A stretch of 64,000 bases of DNA from Roseomonas fluvialis (GCF_022846615.1 NZ_AP025637.1:5171001-5235000), one strand, 5' to 3'. Counted from the first letter of the stretch, positions 25,232-35,645 are shown. Program-made: numbers and translations. The notes: generated from the letters alone by a model not told the origin.

Positions 25232-25765
25232 ATGTCCATGTCATCGACCCGTCTTCGCCTCGCCGCCATTCTCGCCGGCGCGATCGCCGCGGCGCCCGCC
25301 ATGGCGCAGACCCCGGCCCCCGGCACACCGAGCCCCACCGGCGGCCAGGCCGCGCAGCAGACCGGGCGCGTGAGCATCGGCTCGTTGCGCTGCGACGTCG
25401 CTGCCGGCACCAGCTTCATCTTCGGCTCGACACGCCAGGTGACCTGCCTGTTCTCCCCGGCGCGCGGCAATCCCGAGCGCTACACCGGCGAAATCCGCCG
25501 CTTCGGCGTCGATATCGGCTTCACCGGCGCGGCGGTGATGCTGTGGGGCGTGCTGGGCAGCTCGGGCGATACGCGCCCCGGCGCGCTGGCGGGCACCTAT
25601 GCGGGTGTCTCGGCGGGTGCGACGGCCGGGGTGGGCGTGGGCGCGAATGTGCTCGTGGGCGGCAGCGACCGCGGCATTGCACTGCAGCCGGTCAGCGTCG
25701 AGGGCAATACCGGCCTGAACATCGCGCTGGGCGTCGGCGAGCTGGTGCTGACGGCGGCGCCGTAA
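25232..25765 (+). CDS. DUF992 secreted protein
   Basis: 177 residues with a signal peptide (MSMSSTRLRLAAILAGAIAA, cleavage near AMAQ) and an AAGGAGC ribosome-binding site 5 bp ahead of the ATG. The mature part shows the DUF992 features: a pair of cysteines (LRCDV and VTCLF), the aromatic-poor Gly-rich barrel, and GVSAGATAGVGVGANVLVGG. Periplasmic or outer-surface location is expected; function is unknown. Confidence 0.85.
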   Translation: MSMSSTRLRLAAILAGAIAAAPAMAQTPAPGTPSPTGGQAAQQTGRVSIGSLRCDVAAGTSFIFGSTRQVTCLFSPARGNPERYTGEIRRFGVDIGFTGAAVMLWGVLGSSGDTRPGALAGTYAGVSAGATAGVGVGANVLVGGSDRGIALQPVSVEGNTGLNIALGVGELVLTAAP

Positions 25766-25769
25766 GCCT

Positions 25770-25898
25770 TCAGTAGCCGGGCGCCGCCTCAGGCGGCGCG
25801 GCTGCGCGCCATGCACCGGCGCGCCCGGCAGGACTACAATCCTGGGCGCGGTTGCGCCGTGCGCTCCCGGCTCGCATCGCGGGCCGCGGAGGCTGCAC
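25770..25898 (+). repeat. family 2 module, single diverged copy
   Basis: CGGGCGCCGCCTCAGGCGGC opens with its own palindrome, followed by GGCTGCGCGCCATGCACCGG and GGGCGCGGTTGCGCCGTGCG and a CTCGCATCGCGGGCCGCGG end, the same order as the 15909 units. It fills the convergent gap between the DUF992 gene and hbd. Confidence 0.75.
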
Positions 25899-25900
25899 GC

Positions 25901-26779
25901 TCAGCGGGTGGGCGTCGGCGGCGTGGTGGAATAATCGTAGAAGCCACGCCCCGATTTCCGCCCGAGCCAGCCGGCTTCGACATACTTCGCGAGCAGCGGC
26001 GATGGCCGGTACTTCGGGTCGCCCAGCCCTTCGCGCAGCACCTTCATCACGCTCAGCAGCGTATCGAGGCCCACGAAATCCGCGAGCTCGAGCGGCCCCA
26101 TCGGGTGGTTCGCGCCAAGCTTCAGCCCGTCATCGATGGCGCGCACATCCCCCACGCCTTCCATCAGCGCCTGGATCGCCTCGTTGAGCATGGGGCACAG
26201 GATGCGGTTGACCACGAAGCCCGGCCAGTCGCCGGCGGGTACCGCCACCTTGCCCATGCGTTCGGCCAGCGCCGTCACGGCGGCGGCGGTAGCGTCATCG
26301 GTGGCCAGGCCGCGGATGATCTCGACCAGCTTCATCATCGGCACGGGGTTGAAGAAGTGCATGCCGATGAAGCGCGCGGGGCGGTCGGTGGCGGCCGCCA
26401 GGCGCGTGATCGGGATGGATGACGTGTTCGACGCCAGGATCGCCTCGGGCTTCAGGATCGGGCAGAGCGCGGCGAAGATCTTGACCTTGATCGCCTCGTT
26501 CTCGGTCGCCGCCTCGATCACCATGTCACAGCCGGCGAAGGCGTCGTTGGTGGTGGCGGTGGTGATGCGCCCCAGCGCGGCGGCCTTGTCCTCGGCGGTC
26601 AGCAGGCCCTTCTTCACCTGCCGGTCCATGTTGCCGGACATGGTCGCCAGCGCCTTGTCGAGCGCGGGCTGGCTCACATCCATCAGCACGACTGACAGGC
26701 CCGACTGCGCCGCGACATGCGCGATGCCATTGCCCATCAGCCCGGCGCCGATGACGCCGAGGGTCTTGATCTCCGCCAT
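25901..26779 (-). CDS. 3-hydroxybutyryl-CoA dehydrogenase
   Basis: 292 residues. NAD motif [17 protein letters not shown] (8-24), the catalytic-region [13 protein letters not shown], the His-containing [19 protein letters not shown], and C-terminal [19 protein letters not shown] with [11 protein letters not shown]. Oxidises (S)-3-hydroxybutyryl-CoA to acetoacetyl-CoA in fatty-acid/polyhydroxybutyrate metabolism. It follows etfB-etfA in the same direction but after a terminator-like hairpin; such an ETF-hbd arrangement is common in alphaproteobacteria. Confidence 0.93.
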   Translation of the reverse strand: MAEIKTLGVIGAGLMGNGIAHVAAQSGLSVVLMDVSQPALDKALATMSGNMDRQVKKGLLTAEDKAAALGRITTATTNDAFAGCDMVIEAATENEAIKVKIFAALCPILKPEAILASNTSSIPITRLAAATDRPARFIGMHFFNPVPMMKLVEIIRGLATDDATAAAVTALAERMGKVAVPAGDWPGFVVNRILCPMLNEAIQALMEGVGDVRAIDDGLKLGANHPMGPLELADFVGLDTLLSVMKVLREGLGDPKYRPSPLLAKYVEAGWLGRKSGRGFYDYSTTPPTPTR

Positions 26780-26791
26780 GTCCGTGTCCTC

Positions 26792-26826
26792 GTTGGAAAG
26801 AAGAAGGGCGCCCCGAGGGGCGCCCC
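26792..26826 (-). terminator. intrinsic terminator after etfA
   Basis: On the minus strand, the stem GGCGCCCC/GGGGCGCC (26807-26824) begins 9 bp after the etfA stop and is followed by CTTCTTCTTTCC. It separates etfBA from hbd, though leakage is possible. Confidence 0.7.
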
Positions 26827-26833
26827 GTGCCGG

Positions 26834-27760
26834 TCAGCCCTTGGCCAGTTCCGCTTCGAGTTCCGGCACGGCCTTGAACAGGTCCGCCACCAGGCCGTAA
26901 TCCGCCACTTGGAAGATCGGCGCTTCCTCGTCCTTGTTGATGGCGACGATGACCTTGCTGTCCTTCATGCCGGCCAGGTGCTGGATGGCGCCCGAGATGC
27001 CGACCGCAATGTAGAGGTCCGGCGCGACGATCTTGCCGGTCTGGCCGACCTGCATGTCGTTGGGCGCGTAGCCGGCATCGACCGCGGCGCGCGACGCGCC
27101 GACCGCCGCGCCGAGCTTGTCGGCGACCTTCTCGATGATGGCGAAGTTCTCGGCCGACGCCATGGCGCGGCCACCGGAGATGACGATGCGCGCCGCGGTG
27201 AGTTCCGGCCGCTCCGACTTCACGATCTCGGAGCCCAGGAACGTGGACAGCCCCGGATCGGCGGCGGCGGGCGCGGCCTCGATCGCCGCAGACCCGCCCT
27301 CGGCGGGGACGGGGTCGAAGGATGCGGCGCGCACGGTGATCACCTTCGTCGCGTCGGACGACTTCACCGTGGCCATCGCGTTGCCGGCATAGATCGGGCG
27401 CACGAAGGTGTCGGCATCCACCACGCCGGCGATGTCCGACAGGATCTGCACGTCCAGCAGCGCGGCGACGCGCGGCATCACGTTCTTGCCGGCAGCGGAG
27501 GCGGGGGCGAGCAGGTGCGAATAGCCAGGCGCCAGCGCCACCAGCAGTGCCGCGAGCGGTTCGGCCAGCACGGGGCCCTCGGCGCCGGTCAGCACCTTCG
27601 CCACGCCGGGCATCTTCGCTGCGGCGGCTGCGCCGGCGGCGGCGCCATCGCCGGTGACAAGCACATGCACCTCGCCCAGCGACGCGGCCGCCGCGACGGT
27701 GCTGCGGGTGGGCTGTGAGACGGCGCCGTCCTTGTGGTCGGCCAGGATCAGGACGGTCAT
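26834..27760 (-). CDS. etfA: electron transfer flavoprotein, alpha subunit
   Basis: 308 residues. The N-terminal domain begins [18 protein letters not shown]; the FAD-binding C-terminal domain contains [40 protein letters not shown], and [20 protein letters not shown], the ETF-alpha signature. With EtfB it carries electrons from acyl-CoA dehydrogenases (for example those at 41765-43929) to ETF:ubiquinone oxidoreductase. It is 2 bp from the etfB stop. Confidence 0.96.
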   Translation of the reverse strand: MTVLILADHKDGAVSQPTRSTVAAAASLGEVHVLVTGDGAAAGAAAAAKMPGVAKVLTGAEGPVLAEPLAALLVALAPGYSHLLAPASAAGKNVMPRVAALLDVQILSDIAGVVDADTFVRPIYAGNAMATVKSSDATKVITVRAASFDPVPAEGGSAAIEAAPAAADPGLSTFLGSEIVKSERPELTAARIVISGGRAMASAENFAIIEKVADKLGAAVGASRAAVDAGYAPNDMQVGQTGKIVAPDLYIAVGISGAIQHLAGMKDSKVIVAINKDEEAPIFQVADYGLVADLFKAVPELEAELAKG

Positions 27761-27762
27761 GG

Positions 27763-28512
27763 TCAGATCACCTTCGCTTCGGTGCGCAGCATCGCGACAA
27801 GTTCCTCGACCGACCCCACCTTGCGGCCGGCCTGGCGCTTGGCCGGTTCCTCGACCTTCAGCACGGTCAGGCGCGGGGTCACGTCCACGCCGAGGTCGGC
27901 CGGCTTCACCGTCTCGATCGGCTTCTTGCGCGCCTTCATGATGTTCGGCAGCGACGCGTAGCGCGGTTCGTTCAGCCGCAGGTCGGTGGTCACGATCGCC
28001 GGAAGCTTCAGCGACACGGTCTCGAGCCCGCCATCGACTTCGCGCGTCACCTTCAGGGTGTCGCCGTCCTTCTCGATCTTGGACGCGAAGGTGCCCTGGC
28101 CCCAGCCGAGCAGCGCGGCCAGCATCTGTCCGGTGGCGTTCATGTCGTCGTCGATCGCCTGCTTGCCCAGGATGACCAGCGCGGGGTCCTCCTTGGCCAC
28201 GATCGCCTTCAGGATCTTGGCGACGGCGAGCGGTTCCAGCACGCCGTCATGTTCGACCAGGATGCCGCGGTCGGCCCCCATGGCGAGCGCGGTACGGATC
28301 TGTTCCTGCGCCGCGGTCGGGCCGGCGGAGATCGCCACGATCTCGGTAGCCACGCCCTTTTCCTTGAGGCGCACGGCTTCCTCGACCGCGATCTCGTCGA
28401 AGGGGTTCATCGACATCTTGACGTTCGCCGTCTCGACGCCGGTGCCGTCCGCCTTCACGCGGACCTTCACATTGTAGTCGACCACCCGCTTGACGGGGAC
28501 GAGGACCTTCAT
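27763..28512 (-). CDS. etfB: electron transfer flavoprotein, beta subunit
   Basis: 249 residues from the ATG at 28512 ([20 protein letters not shown]). ETF-beta signature blocks: [50 protein letters not shown], and [20 protein letters not shown]. It binds AMP in the mature heterodimer. Upstream, 28533-28585 contains two direct copies of GTGTTGGCGCGGCG, of unknown meaning. Confidence 0.97.
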   Translation of the reverse strand: MKVLVPVKRVVDYNVKVRVKADGTGVETANVKMSMNPFDEIAVEEAVRLKEKGVATEIVAISAGPTAAQEQIRTALAMGADRGILVEHDGVLEPLAVAKILKAIVAKEDPALVILGKQAIDDDMNATGQMLAALLGWGQGTFASKIEKDGDTLKVTREVDGGLETVSLKLPAIVTTDLRLNEPRYASLPNIMKARKKPIETVKPADLGVDVTPRLTVLKVEEPAKRQAGRKVGSVEELVAMLRTEAKVI

Positions 28513-28645
28513 GGCGCGACCGTGTGCCTTTCGGTGGTGTTGGCGCGGCGTGCCGCGCGGGGGTGTTGGCGCGGCGGGCCGCGCAGGTGGCAAGGGCGAT
28601 GCGGGCGGAAAATACGGGGCGAGCCCTGCCGCGGCAAGGCTGGCC

Positions 28646-28840
28646 CTAGCGTTTCAGCAAGGTCAGCAGGATCGCGAAGAGCCCCAGGGCCAGGAATTGC
28701 AGCCCGATGCGCCAGCGCATCAGCCGCTGGGCGCGGCCAGAATCGCCGCTGCCCCCGGCCATGCCCAGGATGCCCGCGAGCAGCACGCCGACCGTCGCCA
28801 GCATGGCGATGCCGACCAGGATGGTGAGGACCGTGGTCAT
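28646..28840 (-). CDS. small twin-transmembrane HIG1-like protein
   Basis: 64 residues from the ATG at 28840 ([20 protein letters not shown]), with two membrane helices (about 3-25 and 42-62) joined by a polar turn and the [17 protein letters not shown] motif of the HIG1-type family. Such proteins are found upstream of etfB in many alphaproteobacteria and in some species bind cytochrome oxidase. The role here is inferred from family and position. Confidence 0.8.
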   Translation of the reverse strand: MTTVLTILVGIAMLATVGVLLAGILGMAGGSGDSGRAQRLMRWRIGLQFLALGLFAILLTLLKR

Positions 28841-28860
28841 GCCCGCCACCTAACCCCGAT

Positions 28861-30069
28861 TCAGCGCTTCGCAACACCCCCGCCGCCGCGGATCAGCACT
28901 GCGCCCAACAGGGCGGTCCCGACGCATAGCCCGAAGCCCAGTGCATAGCCGCCCGAGGCCTGGACCAGCGCGGTGAAGGCCGGCGGGCCCACCAGCATGC
29001 ACGCGCCGAATACGAAGCCCGCCGCCGCCGTCGCGGCGCCGACCTGGCCGGCGGGTGCGAGGCGCGCCGTCTCGGCCAGGAACACGCCGTTCCAGCCGAT
29101 TGCGGTCGCGCCCATGCCCATGCCCGCCAGCGTCAGCAACAGCCCCGGCCAGTCCGGCCCGGCCAGTAGCAACGCCGCGCCGGAAGCCGCCGCGCCGACC
29201 CCTAGGCCGGTCAGCACGGGTCCGGCCCCCACCCGGTCCGCCACCAGGCCCCACAGGATGCGCCCAGCGACGCCCGCGGCCTGCGCCATGGCCAGGCGCA
29301 GCCCGGCTTCTGTCAGCGGCACGCCCAGGGCTTCGACCTGGAACACCACGAAGAAGGAGGAAAAGCAGAACTGCGAAACGCCATAGAGCGCCGACATCAG
29401 CGTCATGCGCCGCAGCACCGGTACGTCGCGCAGGATGCCCAGGCTGCCCAGTGCCGCCGCCCAGGCCGCGCCCAGGCTGCCGATCGCGGCCGTCCGGTCC
29501 CGTTCGGCATCGAGGGCGGCGCGCAGCGGCTGGAGCACCAGCGCCGAGACCGCCAGGAACGCCGCCACCGCCAGCACCCCTGCCCGCCAGCCCCATGCCG
29601 CCGCGATGGCCGGCGTGGCGGCGGCGATCAGCATGGCCCCCGCCGGCACGCCGCATTGCTTCAGGCTGAAGATCAGCGCGCGCCGGTTGGGCGGCGCCTT
29701 CTGTGCCAGCAGGTGGCTGCCCGCCGGCGTGACCGGCCCATGCCCCAGGCCACCCAGCAGCGCCGAGGCCGCCAGCGCGACCGGATGTCCCAGCGCCGCC
29801 ACCGCCACCGCGGCGCCGCAGACCACCAGGCCCGCCTGCAGCACCCGGATGCCGCCATAGCGCCGGATGAAGGCCCCCGCGAGCGGCCCCGACACCAGCG
29901 CCCCGCCATAGACCAGCGCCGTATGCACCCCGGCCAGTGCCGCAGGAATGCCCACTTCCGCCGCTATCGCCGGGGCCAGCACGGGCACCGCGAGGAACAC
30001 GCCCATGCCGGCCAGATGCGTCCCCAGAAGGGCGAACATCACGGTCCAGACGGAAGGGGCGTGTATCAT
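28861..30069 (-). CDS. major facilitator superfamily transporter
   Basis: 402 residues from the ATG at 30069 (MIHAPSVWTVMFALLGTHLA), twelve predicted membrane helices with the central loop near residue 190 (LRAALDAERDRTAAIG). The loop 2-3 MFS motif is seen as GPLAGAFIRRYGGIRV, and its second-half counterpart as GRILWGLVADRVGAGPV. It belongs to the YbfB/CynX-like small-organic-ion carriers by general appearance, but the substrate is unknown. Divergent from the MscS gene, with an 89-bp gap. Confidence 0.88.
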   Translation of the reverse strand: MIHAPSVWTVMFALLGTHLAGMGVFLAVPVLAPAIAAEVGIPAALAGVHTALVYGGALVSGPLAGAFIRRYGGIRVLQAGLVVCGAAVAVAALGHPVALAASALLGGLGHGPVTPAGSHLLAQKAPPNRRALIFSLKQCGVPAGAMLIAAATPAIAAAWGWRAGVLAVAAFLAVSALVLQPLRAALDAERDRTAAIGSLGAAWAAALGSLGILRDVPVLRRMTLMSALYGVSQFCFSSFFVVFQVEALGVPLTEAGLRLAMAQAAGVAGRILWGLVADRVGAGPVLTGLGVGAAASGAALLLAGPDWPGLLLTLAGMGMGATAIGWNGVFLAETARLAPAGQVGAATAAAGFVFGACMLVGPPAFTALVQASGGYALGFGLCVGTALLGAVLIRGGGGVAKR

Positions 30070-30158
30070 GCTGCACCGCAATGCTGCGCCGGCCGGGGGC
30101 ATCCGTCCACCGGGGGCGGCGACTTGACCCGGCCCGCCCGGATGGGGTCCCTGCCGGC

Positions 30159-32666
30159 ATGACCGGGTTCCGACGCCAGATCCTCGCGCTTTCGTGTCTG
30201 CTCGTGCTGGGCCTGGGCGGGCTGTTGGCCGCCCAGACCGTGCCGGTGGAAGCGCCCGAGCCATTGCCGCCGGCCGAGACCGCGCCCAGCGCCACCGAGG
30301 CGGTGCCCGCGCCGCCCCCTCCCCCTGCCCCCGCGCGCCCGGCCGCCGCGCCGCCGCGCCCGGCCGATGCCGCTCCCCGCCCGGGCGCCCCGGCTGCACC
30401 ACCGGCCGCGGCGCGCCAGGCAGCCCCGCCGCGCGCGGCCACACCGGCCGCGCAGCCCGCATCGCCGCCGCCCGCGCCCGCGGCCGAGGCCGCCGTGCCC
30501 GCCTCCGAGGCCGAGCGCCTGCTGCGCCTGCTGCAGGATGATGCCCGCCGGGCGGACCTGATCCGGACTCTGCAGGGGCTGTCGGCCGCCGGTGGCACCG
30601 GGGCCGCGGCCGCCACGCCGGCGCCGGCCGCACCGCCCGCAGCGCCGGAGGAACCCACGATCCTCGCGCCAAACACGCTCGGCGCGCAGTTGCTACAGGG
30701 CGCGTCGCAGCGGCTCTCGGCACTGTCCGAGCAGCTGGTGGTGGCGGTGCAGACCATCGCCGACCTCCCGTCGATGGTCTCCTGGCTATCCGCCATGGCG
30801 CGCGACCCGGTCACGCAGTTCCGCATCATGGACGCGGCATGGAAGCTGTTCATGGTGCTGGGCCTGGGCCTGGTCGCGGAATGGATCGCGGTGCGGCTGC
30901 TGCGGCGCGCGCGCGATGCGCTCGATTCCCGCGCACCGGCGGAAGGCGAGATGTTCTCCTGGCTGCGCAAGATCCCGCTGGTGATCGCGCGGCTGTGCCT
31001 CGACCTGCTGCCGATCGGGGCCTTCGCCATCGTCTCCTATGGCGGGATCGGGCTGGTGCAGCCGCTGCCCACCACCGAACTGGTCATGCTGACGGTGAAC
31101 AACGCCTACATGGCGTCGCGCGCAGTGATGGTGGCGTCGCGCATGCTGCTCTCGCCGGCTTCGCCCATGCTGCGGCTGCTGCCGGTGGCGGACGAGACCG
31201 CGGCCTACATCACGGTCTGGCTGCGGCGCATCACCTTCGTGCTGGTGGTCGGCTACGCGACCGCCGAGGCCGGGCTGCAGTTCGGCCTGCCCTGGAACGC
31301 GTATGATTCCATCCTGCGGGTCTGCCTGCTGCTGGTGACGCTGTTCCTCATCATCGTCATCCTGCAGAACCGCGGCGCGGTGTCGGATGCGCTGCGCGCG
31401 CCGGACCTGCCCGACAGCACCATGGCCGAGGCCCCGCGGCGCATGCTGCGCGCACTGCGCGACCGGCTGGCCGACATCTGGCACATCATCGCCATCGCCT
31501 GGCTGATCGCCGCCTGGGGCGTCTGGGCGCTCGAGGTTCAGGGCGGCTTCTGGCGGCTGTCGCGCGTGTCGCTGCTCACGCTGCTGGTGCTGGGCGCGGC
31601 GAAGCTCGCGGACGTGGCGATGCGCCGCATGCTGGCGCGCGCCTTCCGCATCACGCCGGATCTCGCGCGGCGCTACCCGGGGCTGGAGGCGCGGGCGAAC
31701 CGCTACCTGCCGATCCTCAAGGGGACATTTTCGGTCTTCATCGGCGGGCTCGCGCTGCTCCTCCTGCTCGAGGCATGGGGCCTCGATGCCTTCGATTGGT
31801 TCGGGCAGGGCAAGCTGGGCAACCGGCTGGTCGGGTCGCTCGCGTCGATGGGCTTCACGCTGCTGGCGGCCATGACGGCGTGGGAGGCAGCGAATGCCGC
31901 CATCCAGCGCCACCTGGTCGGGCTGTCGCGCGATGCCAAGGCAGCGCGGTCCGCCCGCGTGCGCACGCTGCTGCCCATGCTGCGCACCGCGCTGATGGTG
32001 ACCATCGTGCTGATCACCGCCTTCATCATACTGACCGAGATCGGCGTGAACGTGGCGCCGCTGATCGCCGGCGCGGGCGTGGTCGGCATTGCGATCGGCT
32101 TCGGGTCCCAGACGCTGGTGCGCGACATCATCACCGGCATCTTCCTGCTGTTCGAGGACGCGCTGGCGGTGGGCGACGTGGTGCAGGTGGGCGGGCTGTC
32201 GGGCGTGGTGGAGCAGCTGTCGATCCGCTCCATCAAGCTGCGCGCGGTGGATGGCAGCCTGCACATCATCCCGTTCAGCGCCGTGACCACCGTGACCAAC
32301 ATGACGCGCGACTTCGGCTTCGCGGTGATGGACGTGAACGTGGGCTATGGCGAGGACACCGACCGCGTGACCGACGTGCTGCGCGACGTGGCCGCGGAGA
32401 TGCGCGAGGACGCGAAGTGGCGCACGGCGATCCGCGACGACCTGGATGTGATGGGCGTGGAGCGGCTGGGCGATTCGGGCGTGATCATCCGCGTCCGCTT
32501 CAAGACCGAACCCTCCCAGCGCTGGGCGGTGGCGCGTGAACTCAACCGCCGCGTCAAGCGCCGCTTCGACGAACTCGGCATCGAGATCCCGTACCCGCAC
32601 CAGAAGCTGGTGGTGGAACAAGGCCCGCCGCACCCGGCGGCACCGGCGCGGGCGCTGGAGGAATGA
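30159..32666 (+). CDS. large mechanosensitive ion channel, MscS family
   Basis: 835 residues from the ATG at 30159 (MTGFRRQILALSCLLVLGLG). A signal peptide is followed by about 100 residues of Pro/Ala-rich low-complexity linker, then a periplasmic helical region and about ten membrane helices. The pore-lining helix and beta domain carry the family signature: AGAGVVGIAIGFGSQTLVRD, IITGIFLLFEDALAVGDVV, VEQLSIRSIKLRAVDGSLHI and IPFSAVTTVTNMTRDF. It opens under membrane tension to release solutes on osmotic downshock. The size places it with the MscM/YbiO-type enlarged paralogues. It overlaps the M81 gene by ATGA. Confidence 0.94.
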   Translation: MTGFRRQILALSCLLVLGLGGLLAAQTVPVEAPEPLPPAETAPSATEAVPAPPPPPAPARPAAAPPRPADAAPRPGAPAAPPAAARQAAPPRAATPAAQPASPPPAPAAEAAVPASEAERLLRLLQDDARRADLIRTLQGLSAAGGTGAAAATPAPAAPPAAPEEPTILAPNTLGAQLLQGASQRLSALSEQLVVAVQTIADLPSMVSWLSAMARDPVTQFRIMDAAWKLFMVLGLGLVAEWIAVRLLRRARDALDSRAPAEGEMFSWLRKIPLVIARLCLDLLPIGAFAIVSYGGIGLVQPLPTTELVMLTVNNAYMASRAVMVASRMLLSPASPMLRLLPVADETAAYITVWLRRITFVLVVGYATAEAGLQFGLPWNAYDSILRVCLLLVTLFLIIVILQNRGAVSDALRAPDLPDSTMAEAPRRMLRALRDRLADIWHIIAIAWLIAAWGVWALEVQGGFWRLSRVSLLTLLVLGAAKLADVAMRRMLARAFRITPDLARRYPGLEARANRYLPILKGTFSVFIGGLALLLLLEAWGLDAFDWFGQGKLGNRLVGSLASMGFTLLAAMTAWEAANAAIQRHLVGLSRDAKAARSARVRTLLPMLRTALMVTIVLITAFIILTEIGVNVAPLIAGAGVVGIAIGFGSQTLVRDIITGIFLLFEDALAVGDVVQVGGLSGVVEQLSIRSIKLRAVDGSLHIIPFSAVTTVTNMTRDFGFAVMDVNVGYGEDTDRVTDVLRDVAAEMREDAKWRTAIRDDLDVMGVERLGDSGVIIRVRFKTEPSQRWAVARELNRRVKRRFDELGIEIPYPHQKLVVEQGPPHPAAPARALEE

Positions 32667-34180
32667 CCCGCACCCCGCGCATCGCGCTCGGTGCCTTCAT
32701 GCTCGAGAGCAACGGCCACGCGCCGGTGGCCACGCGTGCCGAGTTCGAGGCGAGCTGCTGGCTGGAAGGCAAGGCGCTGGCCGCCGACCTGGCGCGCCCC
32801 GCCCCGCGCGCGCCCACGGCGTTGACCGGCTTCATGCGTGCCATGGAGGCCGGGCGCACCTGGGTGTCGGTGCCACTGGTGGCAGCCGCCGCCGGTGCCT
32901 CCGGCCCGATGGAGCAGGACGCCTTCGATGGACTGCTGCATGCCATGGAGGCGCGGTTGCGCGCGGCCATGCCTGTCGATGGCGTGTTCCTGTCGCTGCA
33001 CGGCGCCGCGTCCGCCACGGTCGAGGTCGACCCCGACGGCGTGCTGCTGGCGCGGGTGCGCGCGGTGGTCGGGCCGGACGTGCCGGTGATCGCGACACTC
33101 GACCTGCATGCCAATGTCTCGCGCGCCATGGTGGACCATGCCGATGTGCTGGTGGCCTTCGTGACCAACCCGCATGTCGACATGGCCGAACGCGGTGCCG
33201 AGGCGGCAGCGGCGATGCGCGCCATGCTGGGCGGGATGCGCCCACGCCGCGGCTTCGTGAAGCTGCCGATGATCCCACCCGCCACCAGCCAGAATACCGA
33301 TGCGGGGCCCTATGCGGATGCCATCGCCTTCGGGCAGGGCCTGCTGGACCACGAGGTGATGAACGTGTCGATCTCCTCCGGCTTCTCGTTGGGGGATACG
33401 CCCAAGGCCGGGCTTTCGGTGGTGGTGACCACGCGCACCGATGCGGCGCGCGCGCAGGCGGCGGCGGAGGAGGTCGCGCGCTTCATCTGGTCGTCGCGCG
33501 GGCGTTGGGTGGCGCGGCTGACACCGCTGGCCGAGGCGGTCCGCCGGGCGAAGCAGGTGGGCGGTGATTCGCGCGCCGCACCGCTGCTGTTCGCGGACGT
33601 GGCCGACAACCCCGGTGGCGGCGGGCGCGGCAACACGGTGTGGATCCTCGAGGCCTTCCACGAGGCCGGCGTACGCGGCGCGTGCCTGGGCGTCTTCAAC
33701 GATCCGGAACTGGCGGCCGAGGCGTATCTGCTCGGTCCCGGCGCGCGTTTCCTGGCCCATTTCAACCGGCTGGAGACCAACCACTTCTCGCATGGCTTCG
33801 AGGCTGAGGCGGAGGTGGCCGCGCTGCATGACGGGCGCATCATCGGCCGCCGCGGCATCTATGCCGGGCGCGAGATCGACATGGGCCCGATGGCGCTGCT
33901 GCGCATCGGCGGCATGCTGGTGGCGGTGGCGACGCAGCGCCGGCAGTTGTGCGAGCCCGCGATGCTGGAGGCGCTGGGCGTCGACATCGCCGCGCTGCGA
34001 TCGCTGGTGGTGAAGTCGCGCGGGCATTTCCGCGCCGGCTTCGACGAGCACTTCACCCCGGACCGCATCATCGAGGTGGATGTGCCCGGCCTCACCACGG
34101 TGATGCTCGACCGCGTGCCCTGGCGCGCCGTGCCGCGGCCGATCTGGCCGCTCGATCCCGATATGGACTGGTCGGTCTGA
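32663..34180 (+). CDS. M81-family metallopeptidase (MlrC-like)
   Basis: 505 residues. The N-terminal M81 domain has ALGAFMLESNGHAPVATRAE, SLHGAASA, and ATLDLHANVS with a zinc-ligand His near residue 149; the C-terminal domain has ADVADNPGGGGRGNTVWILE and NHFSHGFEAEAEVAALHDGR. MlrC degrades linearised microcystin; most homologues have no known substrate and occur near transporters of peptides or oxo acids. It is translationally coupled to the MscS gene and convergent with the permease at 34187, 6 bp apart. Confidence 0.9.
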   Translation: MTRTPRIALGAFMLESNGHAPVATRAEFEASCWLEGKALAADLARPAPRAPTALTGFMRAMEAGRTWVSVPLVAAAAGASGPMEQDAFDGLLHAMEARLRAAMPVDGVFLSLHGAASATVEVDPDGVLLARVRAVVGPDVPVIATLDLHANVSRAMVDHADVLVAFVTNPHVDMAERGAEAAAAMRAMLGGMRPRRGFVKLPMIPPATSQNTDAGPYADAIAFGQGLLDHEVMNVSISSGFSLGDTPKAGLSVVVTTRTDAARAQAAAEEVARFIWSSRGRWVARLTPLAEAVRRAKQVGGDSRAAPLLFADVADNPGGGGRGNTVWILEAFHEAGVRGACLGVFNDPELAAEAYLLGPGARFLAHFNRLETNHFSHGFEAEAEVAALHDGRIIGRRGIYAGREIDMGPMALLRIGGMLVAVATQRRQLCEPAMLEALGVDIAALRSLVVKSRGHFRAGFDEHFTPDRIIEVDVPGLTTVMLDRVPWRAVPRPIWPLDPDMDWSV

Positions 34181-34186
34181 GCCGCC

Positions 34187-35641
34187 TCAGAAAGATCCGA
34201 CCAGGCTGCCCAGGACGATCACGACGACCAGCGCGAGCATGGCGCTGACCACCGTGGTCATGACGATGTCCAGGTAGCTGGATTTGTGCGTGGCGCCGCA
34301 GACCGCGAACAGCGTCACCACCGCGCCATTGTGCGGCAGCGCGTCCAGCGTGCCGGCGCTGATCACGGCCACGCGGTGCATCAGGCCGGGGTCGAGCCCA
34401 ATTTGCGCTGCCAGCGCCATGTAGGTCGGCCCCAGCGCATCCAGCGCGATGGTCAACCCGCCCGAGGCGGAGCCGGTCAGCGCCGCCAGGATGGTAGTCG
34501 CCGCCGCCAGCGAGACCAGCGGTCCGCCGCCGATGCCCAGCACCCAGTCGCGCACGACCTCGAAGGCCGGCATCGCCGCCACCACCGCGCCGAAGCCGAC
34601 CAGCGATGCGACCGAGAAGATCGGCAGCACCGACGCATTGGCCCCCGCATCCATCGTCGCGCGCAGCGAGGGCAGCCGCGCCCCCGCCACCGCCAGCAGC
34701 ACGAGGATCGCCGCGAACAGCGCCACCGCCACCGACCACACACCCGCCACCGCCGCCAGCGTGGTGCCGCCGAAGCGCGGTTCCGCCAGGAAGGCCGCGT
34801 CGATTCTGGGCAGTACGACCAGCGACATGACCAGGTTGACCGCCACCACCACGACCAGCGGCAGGGCCGCGAGCATGACCGGCAGGTCGCGCTGCGTGGG
34901 TTCGCTGCGGTGCATCTCGGCGGGGTCGAATTCGCGCGCGGTGCTGGCGCGCTCGCGGATGATCGGGTCGTCCGCCACGGCATCGACCGCGACCGGTACA
35001 TCGTCACCGAAACCCTCCCCGGCGGCGCGCGCGCGTGCCTCCTGCCGCGCCATCCACCACAGCCCGAAGCCGAGCATGATAGCCGAGGCAATGATGCCGA
35101 GCCCCGGCGCGGCGAAGGGCGTGGTGCCGAAGAAGGGCATCGGGATGGCGTTCGGAATGGCGGGCGTGCCCGGCATGGCCGACATGGTGAAGGTGAAGGC
35201 GCCTACCGCGATCGCACCTGGCATCAGGCGGCGCGGGATGCCCGCCTCGCGGAACAGCGCCGCGGCCATGGGTGCGAGCACGAAGATCGCGACGAACAGC
35301 GACACGCCGCCATAGGTGACCGCCGCGCCGGCCAGCGCCACCGACAGGATCGCACGCTTCGGCCCCAGCGTGGCGGTCATCCAGCGCGCGATGCTGGCAA
35401 CCGCGCCGGTATCCTCCATGAGCTTGCCGAACAGCGCCCCCAGCAGGAACAGCGGGAAGAACTGCGCGACGAAGCGCGCGGCGGAATTCATGAAGGTCTC
35501 GGTCCAGTGCGCCAGCAGCGGTTCGCCTGCGAAGGCCGCCGCGACAAGCGCCGCGGCGGGTGCCAGCAGCAGCACCGACCAGCCGCGATACGCGAGGGCG
35601 ACCAGCAGCGCCAGGCCGGCCAGGATGCCGAGCAGCCCCAT
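34187..35641 (-). CDS. GntP/CitM-like carboxylate permease
   Basis: 484 residues from the ATG at 35641 (MGLLGILAGLALLVALAYRG), about 12-13 membrane helices. Motifs typical of the GntP/ion-transporter superfamily: FPLFLLGALFGKLMEDTGAV, VALAGAAVTYGGVSLFVAIF, AMPGTPAIPNAIPMPFFGTT, TGSASGGLTIALDALGPTYM. It probably imports gluconate-like or other organic acids with protons or Na+. A central cytoplasmic loop (about residues 220-255) is charged. Stop/start gap to the upstream patatin gene is 4 bp, so the two form an operon. Confidence 0.88.
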   Translation of the reverse strand: MGLLGILAGLALLVALAYRGWSVLLLAPAAALVAAAFAGEPLLAHWTETFMNSAARFVAQFFPLFLLGALFGKLMEDTGAVASIARWMTATLGPKRAILSVALAGAAVTYGGVSLFVAIFVLAPMAAALFREAGIPRRLMPGAIAVGAFTFTMSAMPGTPAIPNAIPMPFFGTTPFAAPGLGIIASAIMLGFGLWWMARQEARARAAGEGFGDDVPVAVDAVADDPIIRERASTAREFDPAEMHRSEPTQRDLPVMLAALPLVVVVAVNLVMSLVVLPRIDAAFLAEPRFGGTTLAAVAGVWSVAVALFAAILVLLAVAGARLPSLRATMDAGANASVLPIFSVASLVGFGAVVAAMPAFEVVRDWVLGIGGGPLVSLAAATTILAALTGSASGGLTIALDALGPTYMALAAQIGLDPGLMHRVAVISAGTLDALPHNGAVVTLFAVCGATHKSSYLDIVMTTVVSAMLALVVVIVLGSLVGSF

Positions 35642-35645
35642 GGTG